A DNA stretch of 64,000 bases from Phaseolus vulgaris (taxonomy: Eukaryota > Streptophyta > Magnoliopsida > Fabales > Fabaceae), in assembly GCF_000499845.2 (NCBI RefSeq), contig NC_023749.2, positions 26,831,621-26,895,620 on the forward strand, read 5' to 3'. The position numbers were made by a program, and so were the translations under genes. The notes beneath the pieces are model-generated. The model was not told the DNA's origin. It made no database searches and worked only from the letters and a program-made list of their open reading frames with translations. Below, in pieces: positions 42,643 through 53,473 of the stretch (position 1 is its first letter; each line of letters opens with the position of its first letter).

Positions 42643-45600
42643 ATGAGAAAAATGAGAAGCAATCGGTCAAGTCCGGTTGCGCCCGTCGCTGCTAAAGGCG
42701 CTGCCGCCATGACCATGGCGCAGATGGCAGAGATGATGCGTTCGTTGCAGGCAACTGTGGAAGCCTCGCACATGGAACAAGGAGCTTAGCAAGGTAACTG
42801 AGGAGCTGCGTCAGGCTCTTCAGGAGCAGCAAGGGCGTTCTGTTGCTGAAGAGGTCGCGCCATCGTCGCCACCTCGTGTTTTTCCTATGCCTTTCGATCA
42901 GGCGATTACGGACACGCCTATTCCCACGAGTGTGGTTCCTGTTAAGGCTGTTTTCACCGGCGTGGAGGATCCTGAGGCTCACCTCACCACGTTCCATACG
43001 CAGATGATGCTATCAGGGGGATCAGACGCCGTGTATTGCAAGATGTTTGTGAGCACGCTCCAGGGAACGGCGTTGGAATGGTTTGTGAGCCTGCCTAACG
43101 GTCACATAACCAGTTTCCAACAGTTCTCGAAGATTTTCGTCGAGCAGTACATTGTGAATAAGGCACCGCCCAGGGTGTCTTATGATTTGTTTGATATAAG
43201 GCAGTATCAGGGAGAGTCCCTCAGAGACTACCTGAATCGCTTTGGGGCGCAGATGGTCAGATCGCCGGCCAAAGATGAAGAAATGCTGGTCTATGCATTC
43301 AAGAAGGGCGTGTTGCCGGGACCATTCTGCGAGGCGTTGATCAGGGCACACCTCGCCACGTTTGCTGAGGTTAGGCGACTTGCGGTGGCCCACATCGCCG
43401 ACGAGAGCGAAGTCGCCGAGAAGAGAGGAAGCGTGGCTCCCGCTAGGCCACGCGCCCAGACCAGGATCCAGCCACAGAGGGTGCTGGAGACAGCGGCGGC
43501 CAGGAGGGATCAGAGGACTCGCCATCCTTATGATCCAAGGAAGAACAAGGGTAGGGGCCAAGGACGCCAGCAACCAGCACGCCGGGAATACAATCGCCCG
43601 CCTAAGCACAAGTTTGTCATGGGATTGGCGGATCTGATCGCCATTCCCAACATATCCGCTAGGTTGAAGGCGCCAGAAAAGGTGGGCGACAAGGTGCTGA
43701 GACCAAAGCCAGACGCCTGGTGTGAGTTTCACCAGGGCTTTGGCCATACAGTGGACTCGTGCTTAGCATTAGGATACCAGCTCGACGGTCTGGTTAAGAG
43801 CGGGTTCCTAAACGACTATCTGTTGGATAGGAGGACGGGGGGCGCGTCGAGCTCCCAACCCGCAGGTGCTGAGGCTGAGCAGCACGAGATGCCTACGCAC
43901 GGAGAAATCCACACCATTGCAGGGGGTTTCTCAGGAGGTGGATGCACCGCATCACAAAGGAAGAAGTACGCAAGGTCTGTGATGACGGTGGATATGTTTG
44001 AAGACCACTCGCCAGAAGTGGATATTACGTTCACCAAGCAAGATCTCCGGGATGTTGTGCCTCATGACAACGATCCCATAGTAATTTCGTTGATAACAGC
44101 AGGAAGAAAGGTCCACAGGGTGCTGGTGGACCAAGGAAGCTCGGCAGATGTGATGTTCTGGCCGACTTTCACGCAGTTGGAGCTGCCCCTTTACCAGCTG
44201 AGGCCCTATGGAGGGTGTTTGTATGGGTTCGCTGGTGACCAAGTTGAGGTCAGGGGGTACATAGAGTTGAGGACAACGTTTACAGATGTGGCGGGTTCAA
44301 GGACGGAGAAAATCAAATACCTCGTTGTAAACGCTCCTTCAGCATACAACATCCTGTTGGGAAGACCCACGCTCAACAGGATAGGTGCCATACCCTCGAC
44401 CCGGCACATGAAGGTGAAGTTGCCGTCCATGGAGGGGGTGGTTATCACCATCAAGTCCGATCAGAAGGAAGCAAAGAAGTGCTATGAGAATAGCCTGAAA
44501 AACAAAAGATCGGTGAGTTACGTAACAACCACCCTGCCTCCTGGTGTGAAGCCCAGATCGACGGTGACAGAAGAGGTCGCCGGAAGGGACGTGGAGATGG
44601 TAGACGCTGAGCTGGGGGAGGGAAATGTTGGTCTGGAGGAGGAAGAGGCAAGGAATCGCCTTGAGGAAGCGAGAGAGCTGGGAATCGCCAGGGCGGTGAT
44701 CGCCAGAGAAACCAGACCAAAACCCGTCGAGCAGTGGCTCGAGAGAGAAATCGGGGGAAAGATCTTCAAGCTGGGAAGATCCCTGGAGGTTGGGCTCCAG
44801 GACCAGATCGCCGAGGTGATTGAGCGGCATCTGGACGCGTTTGCATGGTCCGCTTCGGACATGCTCGGGATCGATTCTGACTTCCTGTGCCATCATCTGG
44901 CGATGGACAACTTGGTGAGACCAGTGCGACAAAGAAGAAGAAAGTTCAACGAGGAGAGGAGGTAGGCGATCAGGGACGAAACACAGAAACTCCTCGCTGC
45001 AGGCCACATCAGGGAAGTCCAGTACCCTGAATGGCTGGCAAATGTCGTGCTGGTGAAGAAGAGTAACGGGAAATGGCGCATGTGCGTCGATTTCACCGAC
45101 CTGAACAAAGCTTGCCCAAAGGATTCGTATCCTTTACCAAGCATAGACGCCCTGGTAGATAGTGCTGCAGGGTGTAAGTTGCTGAGCTTCCTGGATGCCT
45201 TCTCGGGGTATAATCAGATCAAGATGCATCCCATGGATGAAGAAAAGACAGCCTTCATGACGGAGAGATCGTGCTATTGCTATAAGGTGATGCCGTTTGG
45301 GCTGAAGAACGCGGGGGCCACGTACCAGAGGCTGATGGATCGAGTACTTGCACCAATGCTGGGAAGGAACCTGCAAGCGTACGTCGATGACATGGTCGTG
45401 ACCTCGCCGGAAAGGAGCAAGCACGTTGCAGACTTGGAAGAATTGTTCACGACGATCGCCAAGTTCAGGTTAAAGCTTAATCCAGAGAAATGCATTTTCG
45501 GCGTGGAGGCTGGAAAGTTTTTGGGTTTCCTCTTGACTGAAAGAGGCATAGAGGCCAACCCTGATAAGTGTGCCGCCATCTTGGCGATGAGGAGCCCAGC

Positions 45601-48037
45601 TACGGTGAAAGAAGTCCAGCAGCTAACAGGTCGGATGGCAACCCTGTCTCGCTTCGTGTCAGCTAGCGGAGAAAAGGGCCATCCCTATTTTCAGTGCCTG
45701 AGGCGCAATAATAAGTTTGTTTGGACGAAGGAGTGCGAGGAAGCCTTCGTCAAGCTGAAGGAGTATCTGGCGAGCCCGCCGGTTTTGTGCAAACCGCTGG
45801 TGGGAACCCCTCTCAGGTTGTATTTTGCTGTAACTGAGAGGGCGGTGAGTGCGGTGCTCGCCCAGGATCAAGATCAGGCTCAGAAGCCTATTTATTTTGT
45901 GAGTAAGGTGTTGCAGGGCCCCGAGACGAGATATCAAGCCCTGGAGAAGGCTGCGCTGGCTGTGGTATTTTCGGCGAGGAGGTTGCGCCACTATCTCCAT
46001 AGCTTCACCATTCTGGTGATGACTGACCTGCCCATCCAGAAGGTCTTGAAGAAGCCTGACGTCGCAGGAAGGATGGTGAAGTGGGCAGTAGAATTGTCAG
46101 AGTTTGATATTAAGTATGAGCCCCGAGGCCCGATCAAGGGGCAAATCTTTGCGGATTTCGTGGTCGAGCTCTCGTCTGAGGCGACACGAGTTGAAGGGGA
46201 CGATTTCCGTTGGGTACTCTCGGTGGATGGATCGTCGAACCAGCAGGGTAGCGGTGCTGGAGTCATTTTGGAAGGACCCAACGGCGTGCTGATCGAACAA
46301 TCTTTGAGATTTGCTTTCAAAGCCAGTAACAATCAAGCAGAATATGAGGCGCTGATCGCCGGGATTTTGCTGGCCAAGGAGATGGGAGCCAGGGTGTTAA
46401 TGGCTAAGAGTGACTCGCTGCTAGTCACAGGGCAAGTAACAGGTGAGTTCCAGGCTAAAGACCCACAAATGGCGGCTTACTTAGAGTATGTGCAGGAGTT
46501 GAAGAGTTCCTTTGCCTCCTTTGAAGTGGTGCATGTGCCCAGAGAGCAGAATGCCCGAGCTGACTTGCTAGCTAAGCTCGCCAGTTCAGGCAAGAGGGGT
46601 AGGCAGAGGACAGTAATTCAAGAAACTCTGAAGACGCCAAGAACATTTGTAGCAGATCACCTGGTCCTTCAGATAAGCAAGTCGACGGAGAAAGCAGCGA
46701 GAAGTCATAAGTCCCTGACGCAAGAAACATTGAGATCGCCGAGAATTAGAGCATGTCGAGGAGAGAAGGTGAACATGACGCAGGTCTGCGCTATCCATGA
46801 GCCAGACACCTGGATAACACAATACAAGCGGTGCCTTGCAGATGGCCTTCTCCACCTGGAACCGACAGAGGCTAGAAAGGTAAAGAAAAATTCTAGCAAG
46901 TACACGTTGATCAATGGCGATCTGTACAGGTTTGGGTTCACTCACCCACTCCTGGAGTGCGTACATGGCGAGAAGTGCACGAGAATCATGGCAGAGCTCC
47001 ACGAAGGTATATGCGGAAGCCACGTCAGGGGTCGAGCTCTGGCCGCGAGGACTCTCCGTGCAGGGTACTACTGGCCATCGATGAGAGAAGATTGCAAGAA
47101 GTATGCCCAGTGTTGCAAACAGTGCCAACAGCACGCCGATTGGCACAAGGCGCCTCCCGAGGAGTTGAAGTCGATCTACAGCCCTTGGCCGTTTCATACT
47201 TTGGGAATCGACATCCTGGGACCTTTCCCGTTGGCGATCAGGCAGATGAAGTACTTGGTGGTAGCGATTGAGTATTTCACCAAGTGGATCGAAGCAGAGC
47301 CAGTGGCCCAGATCACCGCACACAAGGTCGAAGGTTTCGTGTGGAAGAATATTGTGTGCCGGTTTGGAGTGCCCAAGCGCCTGGTGTCGGACAATGGGAC
47401 TCAGTTTGCAAGCCACTTGTTGAAGAAGCTGTGCGAAGGGGTGGGAATTCAACAAGTGTTTGCATCCGTCGAGCACCCTCAGACGAATGGCCAGGTGGAG
47501 TCAGCTAATCGGGTGTTGCTGAGGGGTTTGAAGAGAAGGCTTGAGAAAGCCAAAGGAAGCTGGGCTGAGGAGGTACCCCGTATAGTCTGGGCGTACCACA
47601 CCACAGAGCAGTCAGGAACCCGTGAGACCCCTTTCAGCTTGGTCTATGGGTGTGATGCAATGATTCCAGTAGAAATCCAGGAGAGCTCGCCGAGATTCCA
47701 GAACTTTGTAGAGGAAGACTCGAATGAAGAGAGAAGGCTGAACCTGGATCTACTGGATGAGGTCAGGGAAGAGGCGAGATTGAAGGCTGAAGCAGTGAAG
47801 AGAAGGATCGAACGAAGATACAACTCGAAGGTGACGCCGAGACAGTTTACAGAAGGCGACCTGGTGATGAGAAAAGCCCACCAGTACGAGATGGAGAATA
47901 AACTGTCGCCCAAGTGGACAGGGCCGTTCAGAATAACCGAGGCGCTCGGGAACGGCGCCTACCGCTTAGAGACATTGGAAGGAGGGGCGATTCCTCGCAC
48001 TTGGAACGCCACGCACTTGAAGTTGTATTACAGTTAA
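42643..48037 (+). pseudogene. gag-pol: Tat gag-pol of G, nearly intact
   Basis: Gag starts at 42643 (MRKMRSNRSS). About 44 nt present in T1 are missing near 42780, shifting the frame into TAG at 42787-42789. The main frame is then open from about 42790 to 44962 and covers the gag core (HLTTFHTQMMLSGGSD) and the protease (VLVDQGSSADVMF, near 44125). A single TAG (44963-44965) separates it from the pol frame, which is open to 48037. RT shows FSGYNQIKM, MPFGLKNAGATYQR and YVDD (about 45380). A second archaeal-type RNase H follows at about 46210 (WVLSVDGSSNQQGSGAG, NNQAEYEALIAG, AKSDSLLVTGQ). Integrase has GIDILGPFP (Trp before it replaced by Leu), SDNGTQF and GQVESANR. It closes with LSPKWTGPFR and HLKLYYS. 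The dual RNase H marks the Tat lineage. Confidence 0.93.
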
Positions 48038-48100
48038 GAAGCCTTGTAAGTAAAGACAAACACGAAGTTATATTACAATGTCTCTGTTAAAACAGTTTGA

Positions 48101-48154
48101 AGGGGGCACTCTTTTTTCCCTAAGGAGGGTTTTTAATGAGGCCACCCAATAAAG
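48101..48154 (+). other. Conserved post-pol block (G)
   Basis: GGGGGCACTC, a T run, CCCT-AAGG-AGGG, TTTTTAATGAGGCCACCC and AATAAAG. The strongest version of the block shared by D, E, G and H2. Confidence 0.65.
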
Positions 48155-48279
48155 AGAAGTTTTCGAAGTACAAGTTGTTTTAGATTGCGTGCCTGTTGTT
48201 TTCAGAAAGTTTTGAAGAAAGACCTTGTCACTTGTAAGTGGCTTAAGGCAAGTTAAAGATATATTGCACGCCTTCTAAA

Positions 48280-48509
48280 AAGTTTTAAGTCCTCATCGTC
48301 TTTCGGCGATCGGAGGCACCAGTTAAAGTTTTAAGTCCTCATCGTTTTTCAGCGATCGGAGGCACCAGTTAAAGTTTTAAGTCCTCATCGTCTTTCGGCG
48401 ATCGGAGGCACCAGTTAAAGTTTTAAGTCCTCATCGTCTTTCGACGATTGGAGGCACAAGTTAAAGTTAAAGTCCTCATCGTCTTTCGGCGATCGGAGGC
48501 ACCAGCTTA
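48280..48509 (+). repeat. Five tandem 46-bp hairpin units (G)
   Basis: Units start at 48280, 48326, 48372, 48418 and 48464. Each reads AAGTT(TT)AAGTCCTC followed by a 6-bp stem with loop TTTC and closes with GGAGGCAC. Stem arms are ATCGTC/GGCGAT in units 1, 3 and 5, ATCGTT/AGCGAT in unit 2 and ATCGTC/GACGAT in unit 4. All remain paired. Confidence 0.9.
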
Positions 48510-48588
48510 AAGACCTCAATGCCCTCGCGCGTCCTGAGGCGAGTTAAAGACCTCCTCGCCGCCGAGCGAGTGCAGGCGAGAAAGAGCG

Positions 48589-48718
48589 AAAAGTCCTCAG
48601 TGTTTCTGGGGGCGAGGAGATGTAACCCCTGGGGCAATGTAGAGGCACCAGTGAAAAGTCCTCAGTGTTTCTGGGGGCGAGAAGATGTAACCCCCGGGGC
48701 AATGTAGAGGCAAGTAAA
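48589..48718 (+). repeat. Two tandem 65-bp units (G)
   Basis: Two copies starting at 48589 and 48654 begin AAAAGTCCTCAGTG and contain TGGGGGCGAG and CCC(C/T)GGGGCAATG. They differ at a few positions. Confidence 0.85.
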
Positions 48719-48820
48719 AGACCTTCTCGCCTATGAGCGAGTTGAGGCAAGTAAAAGACCTTCTCGCCTATGAGCGAGTTCAGGCAAGATAAAATCCTTC
48801 TCGTCTCGAACGAGTTCAGG
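48716..48820 (+). repeat. Three 37-bp hairpin units (G)
   Basis: The stems are CTCGC/GCGAG (48726, 48737), CTCGC/GCGAG (48763, 48774) and CTCGT/ACGAG (48800, 48810). A related hairpin lies just upstream at 48555-48570. Confidence 0.8.
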
Positions 48821-49424
48821 TACGGTGTTAAGGGCGGACGAAGTTTGGAAGGTGGCTAAGGTAGGTTCGAAGAGAACGCCTAGCCACCCAGCCTTTTGTT
48901 CTGAAGTTCAGGAAGGTAGAGAAGGATCCGAAAGGCGCCTTTACCCCCAGATAAAAGAGCAATGGCCAAGGCATGAAGCCAGAAAGAAGCTGATCGCCAA
49001 GAGTCCTTGACGACCAGGAAAAGTTCAAACAGTGGCGAGAAAGTTAAAGACCCGTTTTGATGAAGCAGATTGGGTGAAGCAGTGTTTAAGCCAGTAGCTG
49101 AGTTAAAGTTTGTTGCTTGAGGAATATTTCTACGATAAGGTTAATTGCCTTAAGATTACGAGTTGTTAAAGTGATTGTTGCTTAAAGATGAAGTGGTTCG
49201 AAGCAGTTAAGTCAAAGATCGTGCCTACAGTTTCGCTAAGTCATTTCTTTGAAGTAAAACATGCAAGGGAAGTTGAAGCAGTTGAAGAAGTCGCAAGAGA
49301 AAACACACAGACTTTTGTCATTAACGGTAAGTATCAGTTCAAAACATATGTACGAGAAGACATAAAGTTTGTTACAAGCTATACACAAAAGGAAAGTATG
49401 AAAGCAGTGGATGGAGTAAATTGA
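48821..49424 (+). other. G spacer before antisense gene end
   Basis: Noncoding in the sense direction; it would form the 3' untranslated end of the antisense gene. A short frame at 49188-49424 is unconserved. I see no other repeat. Confidence 0.6.
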
Positions 49425-50932
49425 TTAGTCTTCGACGGGAACCACCTTCCCATCCACCACCTCGTTGTTTAAGGAGACCATGCTGAGATCCAGATCGGGG
49501 AACAAGCATGCAAACTGTTCCCGTGCAGCAGCGAATCCAGCAGCCAGAATTTGGGCAGAACTCATATTAAGATCCTCAATCTGCTTCTGGAGTCCTTCAG
49601 TTTGTTCCTTCAGTCCCTTATTCTGCTGCTCCAGCTCCTCAACTTGCTTCTTGAGTTGTTCGTTGATTTCTTGAGCCTGGAGAAGGTCTTCAGCGACCTT
49701 CTTGGATTCTGCTTGCACCTTACCCAGTTCAGCTGCAAGCTCCCCTTTTTTCTTATTGGCTTCGTCGAGCTCAGCCATGGCGTCATCCCTCGCCTTCTCC
49801 ACCTTGCCAAGGAAGATCTCCCGGTCGGCTGACCTTTGCTCCAGTTTCTTCACCTTGGCGGCGTCAGTTTTTATAAGAGCCTCCAGGTCAGCCACCTTGA
49901 CGCGATAAGGCACAATCTTGCTCTCTAGTTCGATCTTTTCTTGAGCAAGTTGCTGCACCTTATGGCGGAGTTCAGTGGCCTCCTTGCGCGCCATCCTGAG
50001 CTCGGTGCTCATTGCGTCCTCTACTCGGGAGTGTTCAATCTCCGCGAGTGTCAGGTTGAAGGACAACTTCTCCACCTCAACCCTCATGGTGTTGTTTTCA
50101 GTTTTAAGGTTGAAGAGGTCGTCCTGGAGCTTCCTGGTGGAGCTCTCCACAGCTCTGGTTATGATAGCGGGGATGTCTTCTGCTATCGTCTTCAGCTTAG
50201 CAGATAAAGGCTCCCACATCCTCGTGACCTCAAGAGGGAGGTTTGCTGCGTGTAGAGGCGCTGGGTGGGCCTGTTGTTGGTTTTCGTCGCCACCTTCTTT
50301 AGTTGGTTCTTCAGTAGGCGCTTCTGCTCGTGGTGGCGACGTCGGGGACTCGGTGATCAAAATCGGAGAGGTGTGGGCAACCTCATCCCCGATTGGAGCA
50401 ATATCTGCGGCTGAGGCGTTGGAAGGAGGTCCCCCTCCAGCTGATACATATGGCGTGGAGGCGCTCGAGGGGTCCTCCATGAAATTTGGCTCTTGGGCCT
50501 CAACCGCAGGTGGCGCAGTTGCCAGTGGAATGGCTTGGACTAGTGAGGCAGGAGCTGGTGGAAATGGCAAAGTTGGAGGTGGAGCTGGCGTGGATGGAGG
50601 TGTTGAGGTTGGAAGAGGGGGTGGGGCAGGTGGTGAAGAAGGTGCCACCCTCTTCCTCTTTGTAACGAGGCCATCTTCGGTGACCTCGTCATCTTCTTCC
50701 TCCTCCTCGTGGACTACCTGGGGAGCTTTCCTCTTGGGCCTTTTGAGGACAAGTTTCTTTCGTTGAGTGGCGGGTTGGACATCGGAGGGAGCTGGGTCCT
50801 TGGGTGGCGATCGGCCCTGTGTGGCAGCGATCTCCACCATGGAATTTGGCACTGTTTGAGAACCCGTTGCCAACCCGTGGAGTCGGGCGAGCGTCCGTAA
50901 CTCAGCAAGCTTGCCCTGGCCCAACATGTTAT
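49425..50932 (-). CDS. aORF2 of G: antisense coiled-coil protein, exon 2
   Basis: Exon 2, about 502 codons, starts after the acceptor CTATGCAG at 50933 and reads DNMLGQGKLAELRTLARLHG. A basic patch (LKRPKRKAP) is followed by a strongly acidic stretch (HEEEEEDDEVTED) and a second basic patch (TKRKRV), then a Pro/Ala-rich low-complexity region. From about residue 270 to 490 it is a near-continuous coiled coil. The end is NNEVVDGKVVPVED, shared in form with D, E and H1. An in-frame upstream run of 40 hydrophobic residues is intron sequence and not part of the protein in my model. The frame is fully open. Nuclear location is likely from the basic patches; the function is unknown. Confidence 0.78.
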
Positions 50933-51112
50933 CTGCATAGAGCAAAAATGCATGGATTAGTTCAGAGAGAAGATAAATGCATAAGGCAGTATACACAGCA
51001 AAACAGATGAAGGGTGCAGAAAAATAAAACCAAAGTCTTGCGCACAACGCACAAGACGCCCAGAAACAGTTAACAGAAGCAAGTATTAAAACAAGAGCTT
51101 GAATGTTCTAAC
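50933..51112 (-). other. Predicted intron of the G antisense gene
   Basis: Donor CGAATAG|GTTAGA at 51112 and acceptor CTCTATGCAG at 50933, 180 nt, phase 1. Joining gives Ile-Asp-Asn-Met. Confidence 0.7.
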
Positions 51113-52055
51113 CTATTCGAATTTCGAGTTGGTCCTCGAAGAATTCGAAGCAGATCAGGGTTGTGGTGAGGAAGGTGATGTTGGCATCCGCCACACTCTT
51201 CCAAAAGAAGCAGAGATCCCTGTCCAATGCACCCATGCTATCAGGACTTCTGGGTCTCCTGAAGCAGCTCTTGGACTCTTTGCTCCCCTTGTTTACCCAG
51301 TACAAGGGGAAGCCGTCGAGTAAGGAAGTGTCCTTGTTGTTGGGGCGCACTTGGACGAACTTTCCCTTCCAGTCTTTATAGGATTGCTGGAAGATGGAGA
51401 AGATCGACCTCCCAGCAATCCCATTTAAGCTAACCCACAGGCGGTCTCCTGGGTGCTTGGCTTCAAAGAGAAACAAAAATACATCTACGGATGCGGGCAA
51501 CCCCAGATGATCGCACATCACTTGGAATGCTCGCACAAACGCCCAGCTGTTGGGGTGGAGCTGGGCGGCGGCAATGTTGAGCTCGGTGAGGAGCTCCCTC
51601 TCGCAACGTGTAAAGGGAAACCTGAGTTTCACCTTCTTGAATAGGGTTGTGTAGACGAAACAGAAGGCTCCGCCGTTGTTTGCCTTGTCGTCGGCGCAAA
51701 CTGGCAGACCAGGGGGGCAAGGTAGCACTGTCATCCTCTCGTCGTGCTCCTTGTGGAATGATTGGTGAGGTACATCCCCCTTAGTCAATCGCAAAACTGC
51801 TCCAGCAGTGTTCACGGAAGATGTTTCCCCCAACAGGGTCGAGTTGGCCCAAGGATACAGTTTCTTGAAGTCTGATGGGGGAACGGAAGCTCCTCCGGTG
51901 ACAGGCGGGGTAGCCTGGGCCAGATTGGGGCGGGAAGGTGCAGGCCTCTCAGCCTGAGAAGATGAAGCACCGCGTGCTCGCAGTGGGTTGAGTGCTTGAG
52001 AAGGAGGGTTTCGCGATGAAGGAGGAGGATTCGGGGTAATCTTGGAGCGAGCCAT
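51113..52055 (-). CDS. aORF1 of G: antisense gypsy-type transposon protein, exon 1
   Basis: Exon 1, about 314 codons, starts at 52055 (MARSKITPNPPP). After a Pro/Ser-rich N-terminus come FKKLYPWANSTLLGE, LPVCADDKANNGGAF, LLTELNIAAAQLHPNSWAFVRAF, SVDVFLFLFEAKHPGDRLW, SIFQQSYKDWKGKFVQV and LLDGFPLYWV, ending in LEIRI at the donor. This is the same domain as in D, E, H1 and H2 and corresponds to the family called putative gypsy type transposon in protein databases. The gene faces gag-pol, so the two transcripts converge over the hairpin repeats. The reading frame is intact. No catalytic motif is apparent. Confidence 0.82.
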
Positions 52056-52638
52056 GATGGAAGCTGCAAAGGAAGAAGAAAAGGAAAAAATGATCAGGGC
52101 TCGCAGAGGTTGACTCGATCATGGGAGAAGGGTGAAAAACGAACGAACATAGGTTCGCTACAACGATTGACGAAGCCCTAAGTTACGTAGAAGGAGAAAT
52201 GGAAAGCAACCCACAACGTATGCACCAGACAGTTACAGGATGATGCGAATCGGTTAAAATGCAGGAAAAAACAGCAGAAGAAGGAAAGGAAGTACCTTTT
52301 TATGATCAGAAAGGCGATGAAGAATGTTGGTGATTCGGGAAGTTGAAGAGCGTCGAGAGCTTTTTTGCAGAAGAAGGTTGGAGCGTTCGCGAATACGAAG
52401 AAAAGTGATGGAACAGTGGAGTGAAAATGGGTTTAAGGGTTTTTCGAAATGGGTTTGGGAAGCGCAAAAGGTAACTGAAGGTAACCGTTGATGAAGCCAC
52501 GTGTCGAGCGATGGGTGAGGGGTTTGGTGGAGCGTCAGAGAAGCAGAAAGTACAACCGCTTGGAATTCTGCGTCAGTGCCACGTAGGTCGGTGTTGACGT
52601 GACCCTTTCAGTCTTTTCGCTGGACAAGTCTTCGCTTA
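52056..52638 (-). promoter_or_regulatory. Upstream region of the G antisense gene
   Basis: Noncoding, with a CACGTG box at 52498-52503 and a second partial box (CCACGTAGG) near 52579. Position and content match the upstream regions of E, D, H1 and H2. Confidence 0.5.
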
Positions 52639-52653
52639 AGACTGGGGGGCTTG
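52639..52653 (+). other. G polypurine tract
   Basis: AGACTGGGGGGCTTG directly before the 3' LTR. Confidence 0.8.
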
Positions 52654-53473
52654 TGTACCGTCCTGGTGGTCGGAAGTGATGACGTGGCACCAAGCTACAG
52701 TGTAGGCGTGTTGACAAGGCACCAGGTTGGCAGAAGAGGAGGAAGTCGGGGGGCTCGTGAAGTCGCCAGTTATTAAGTTGGCGTGTTCCGACCTCCAACA
52801 TATCAGAACCGGCGATCACCCAGTTGAAGATGAAGTCGCCAGATGTAAACTCAGGCGACCAAATGATTGGAGATCGCCAGAGCAAGCACATCGCCAGAGA
52901 TAAAGGTGGTGCAGATTATGAAGGCGGCCGGCGAGACCACAGGGAAGGTGTACAGAGGCACCCTAACTCGCCAGTTCCAGTAGAGATTGCACTCCCAAGT
53001 TAGCTATGCACTGGGCAGTACCATGCATAAGTAACTTAGCCAAAAAGAGAGTCAGAAGCAGCGCCCAAGTCAAAAAGGCTCCAGATGATGGCACGTGTAC
53101 GACTGGATGCGAGCCACGTGTCCCAGGTCTGTAACTGCCAGGAGAGAGAAAGTGACCAGGTATATAAGAGTTCTCAACGAACTTTCTGAGGTACGCACGC
53201 TCAGATTACACTCTTTACGCTTGCGAGTTCTAGAGCTTACTGTGAGAGAGAACATTGCACGGTTCCTTGAGATTTCTTGAGTGTTCTTGCTCTTAGTATT
53301 TGGTGGTTCGGTCACTGACTTGGGCGTTGGAGTGCGATCGGCCGCAGCGGCGCCGCTCTGTTCTTTTGCAGGTTCTTGAGGTGGATCTCGAAGAAGGACG
53401 GAGGTTTGAAGCGGTGCACACGTCGATCCTTTGACGAGGCAGTTTCCAGCGTTCTGGTCAACAGGCAGAATCA
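52654..53473 (+). repeat. G 3' LTR
   Basis: 820 bp; six substitutions from the 5' LTR, including GGATCA to GAATCA at the end. Confidence 0.96.

Larger units (their letters stand above)
41423..53473 (+). mobile_element. G: complete, young Tat element
   Basis: This 12.05-kb element has two 820-bp LTRs that differ at six positions with no gaps by my alignment and AGATT duplications (41418-41422, 53474-53478). Order: LTR, primer site, leader, gag-pol (42643-48037), post-pol block, hairpin repeats (48280-48820), antisense genes (49425-52055), upstream region, purine tract and LTR. It is the best-preserved Tat copy in the window; only gag has a frameshift and one stop lies before RT. Confidence 0.96.

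Noticed and set aside
42371..42773. Minus-strand frames over the G leader and gag start
   Set aside because: They are complement shadows matching the T1 shadows and start with no conserved motif.
48101..48154. Hairpin followed by a T run resembling a bacterial intrinsic terminator
   Set aside because: The context is a plant retrotransposon. A polyadenylation or RNA-structure role is more plausible, with AATAAA downstream.
50933..51047. Hydrophobic N-terminus of the open frame before G aORF2, like a membrane anchor
   Set aside because: It lies in the predicted intron and has no match in D, E or H1.
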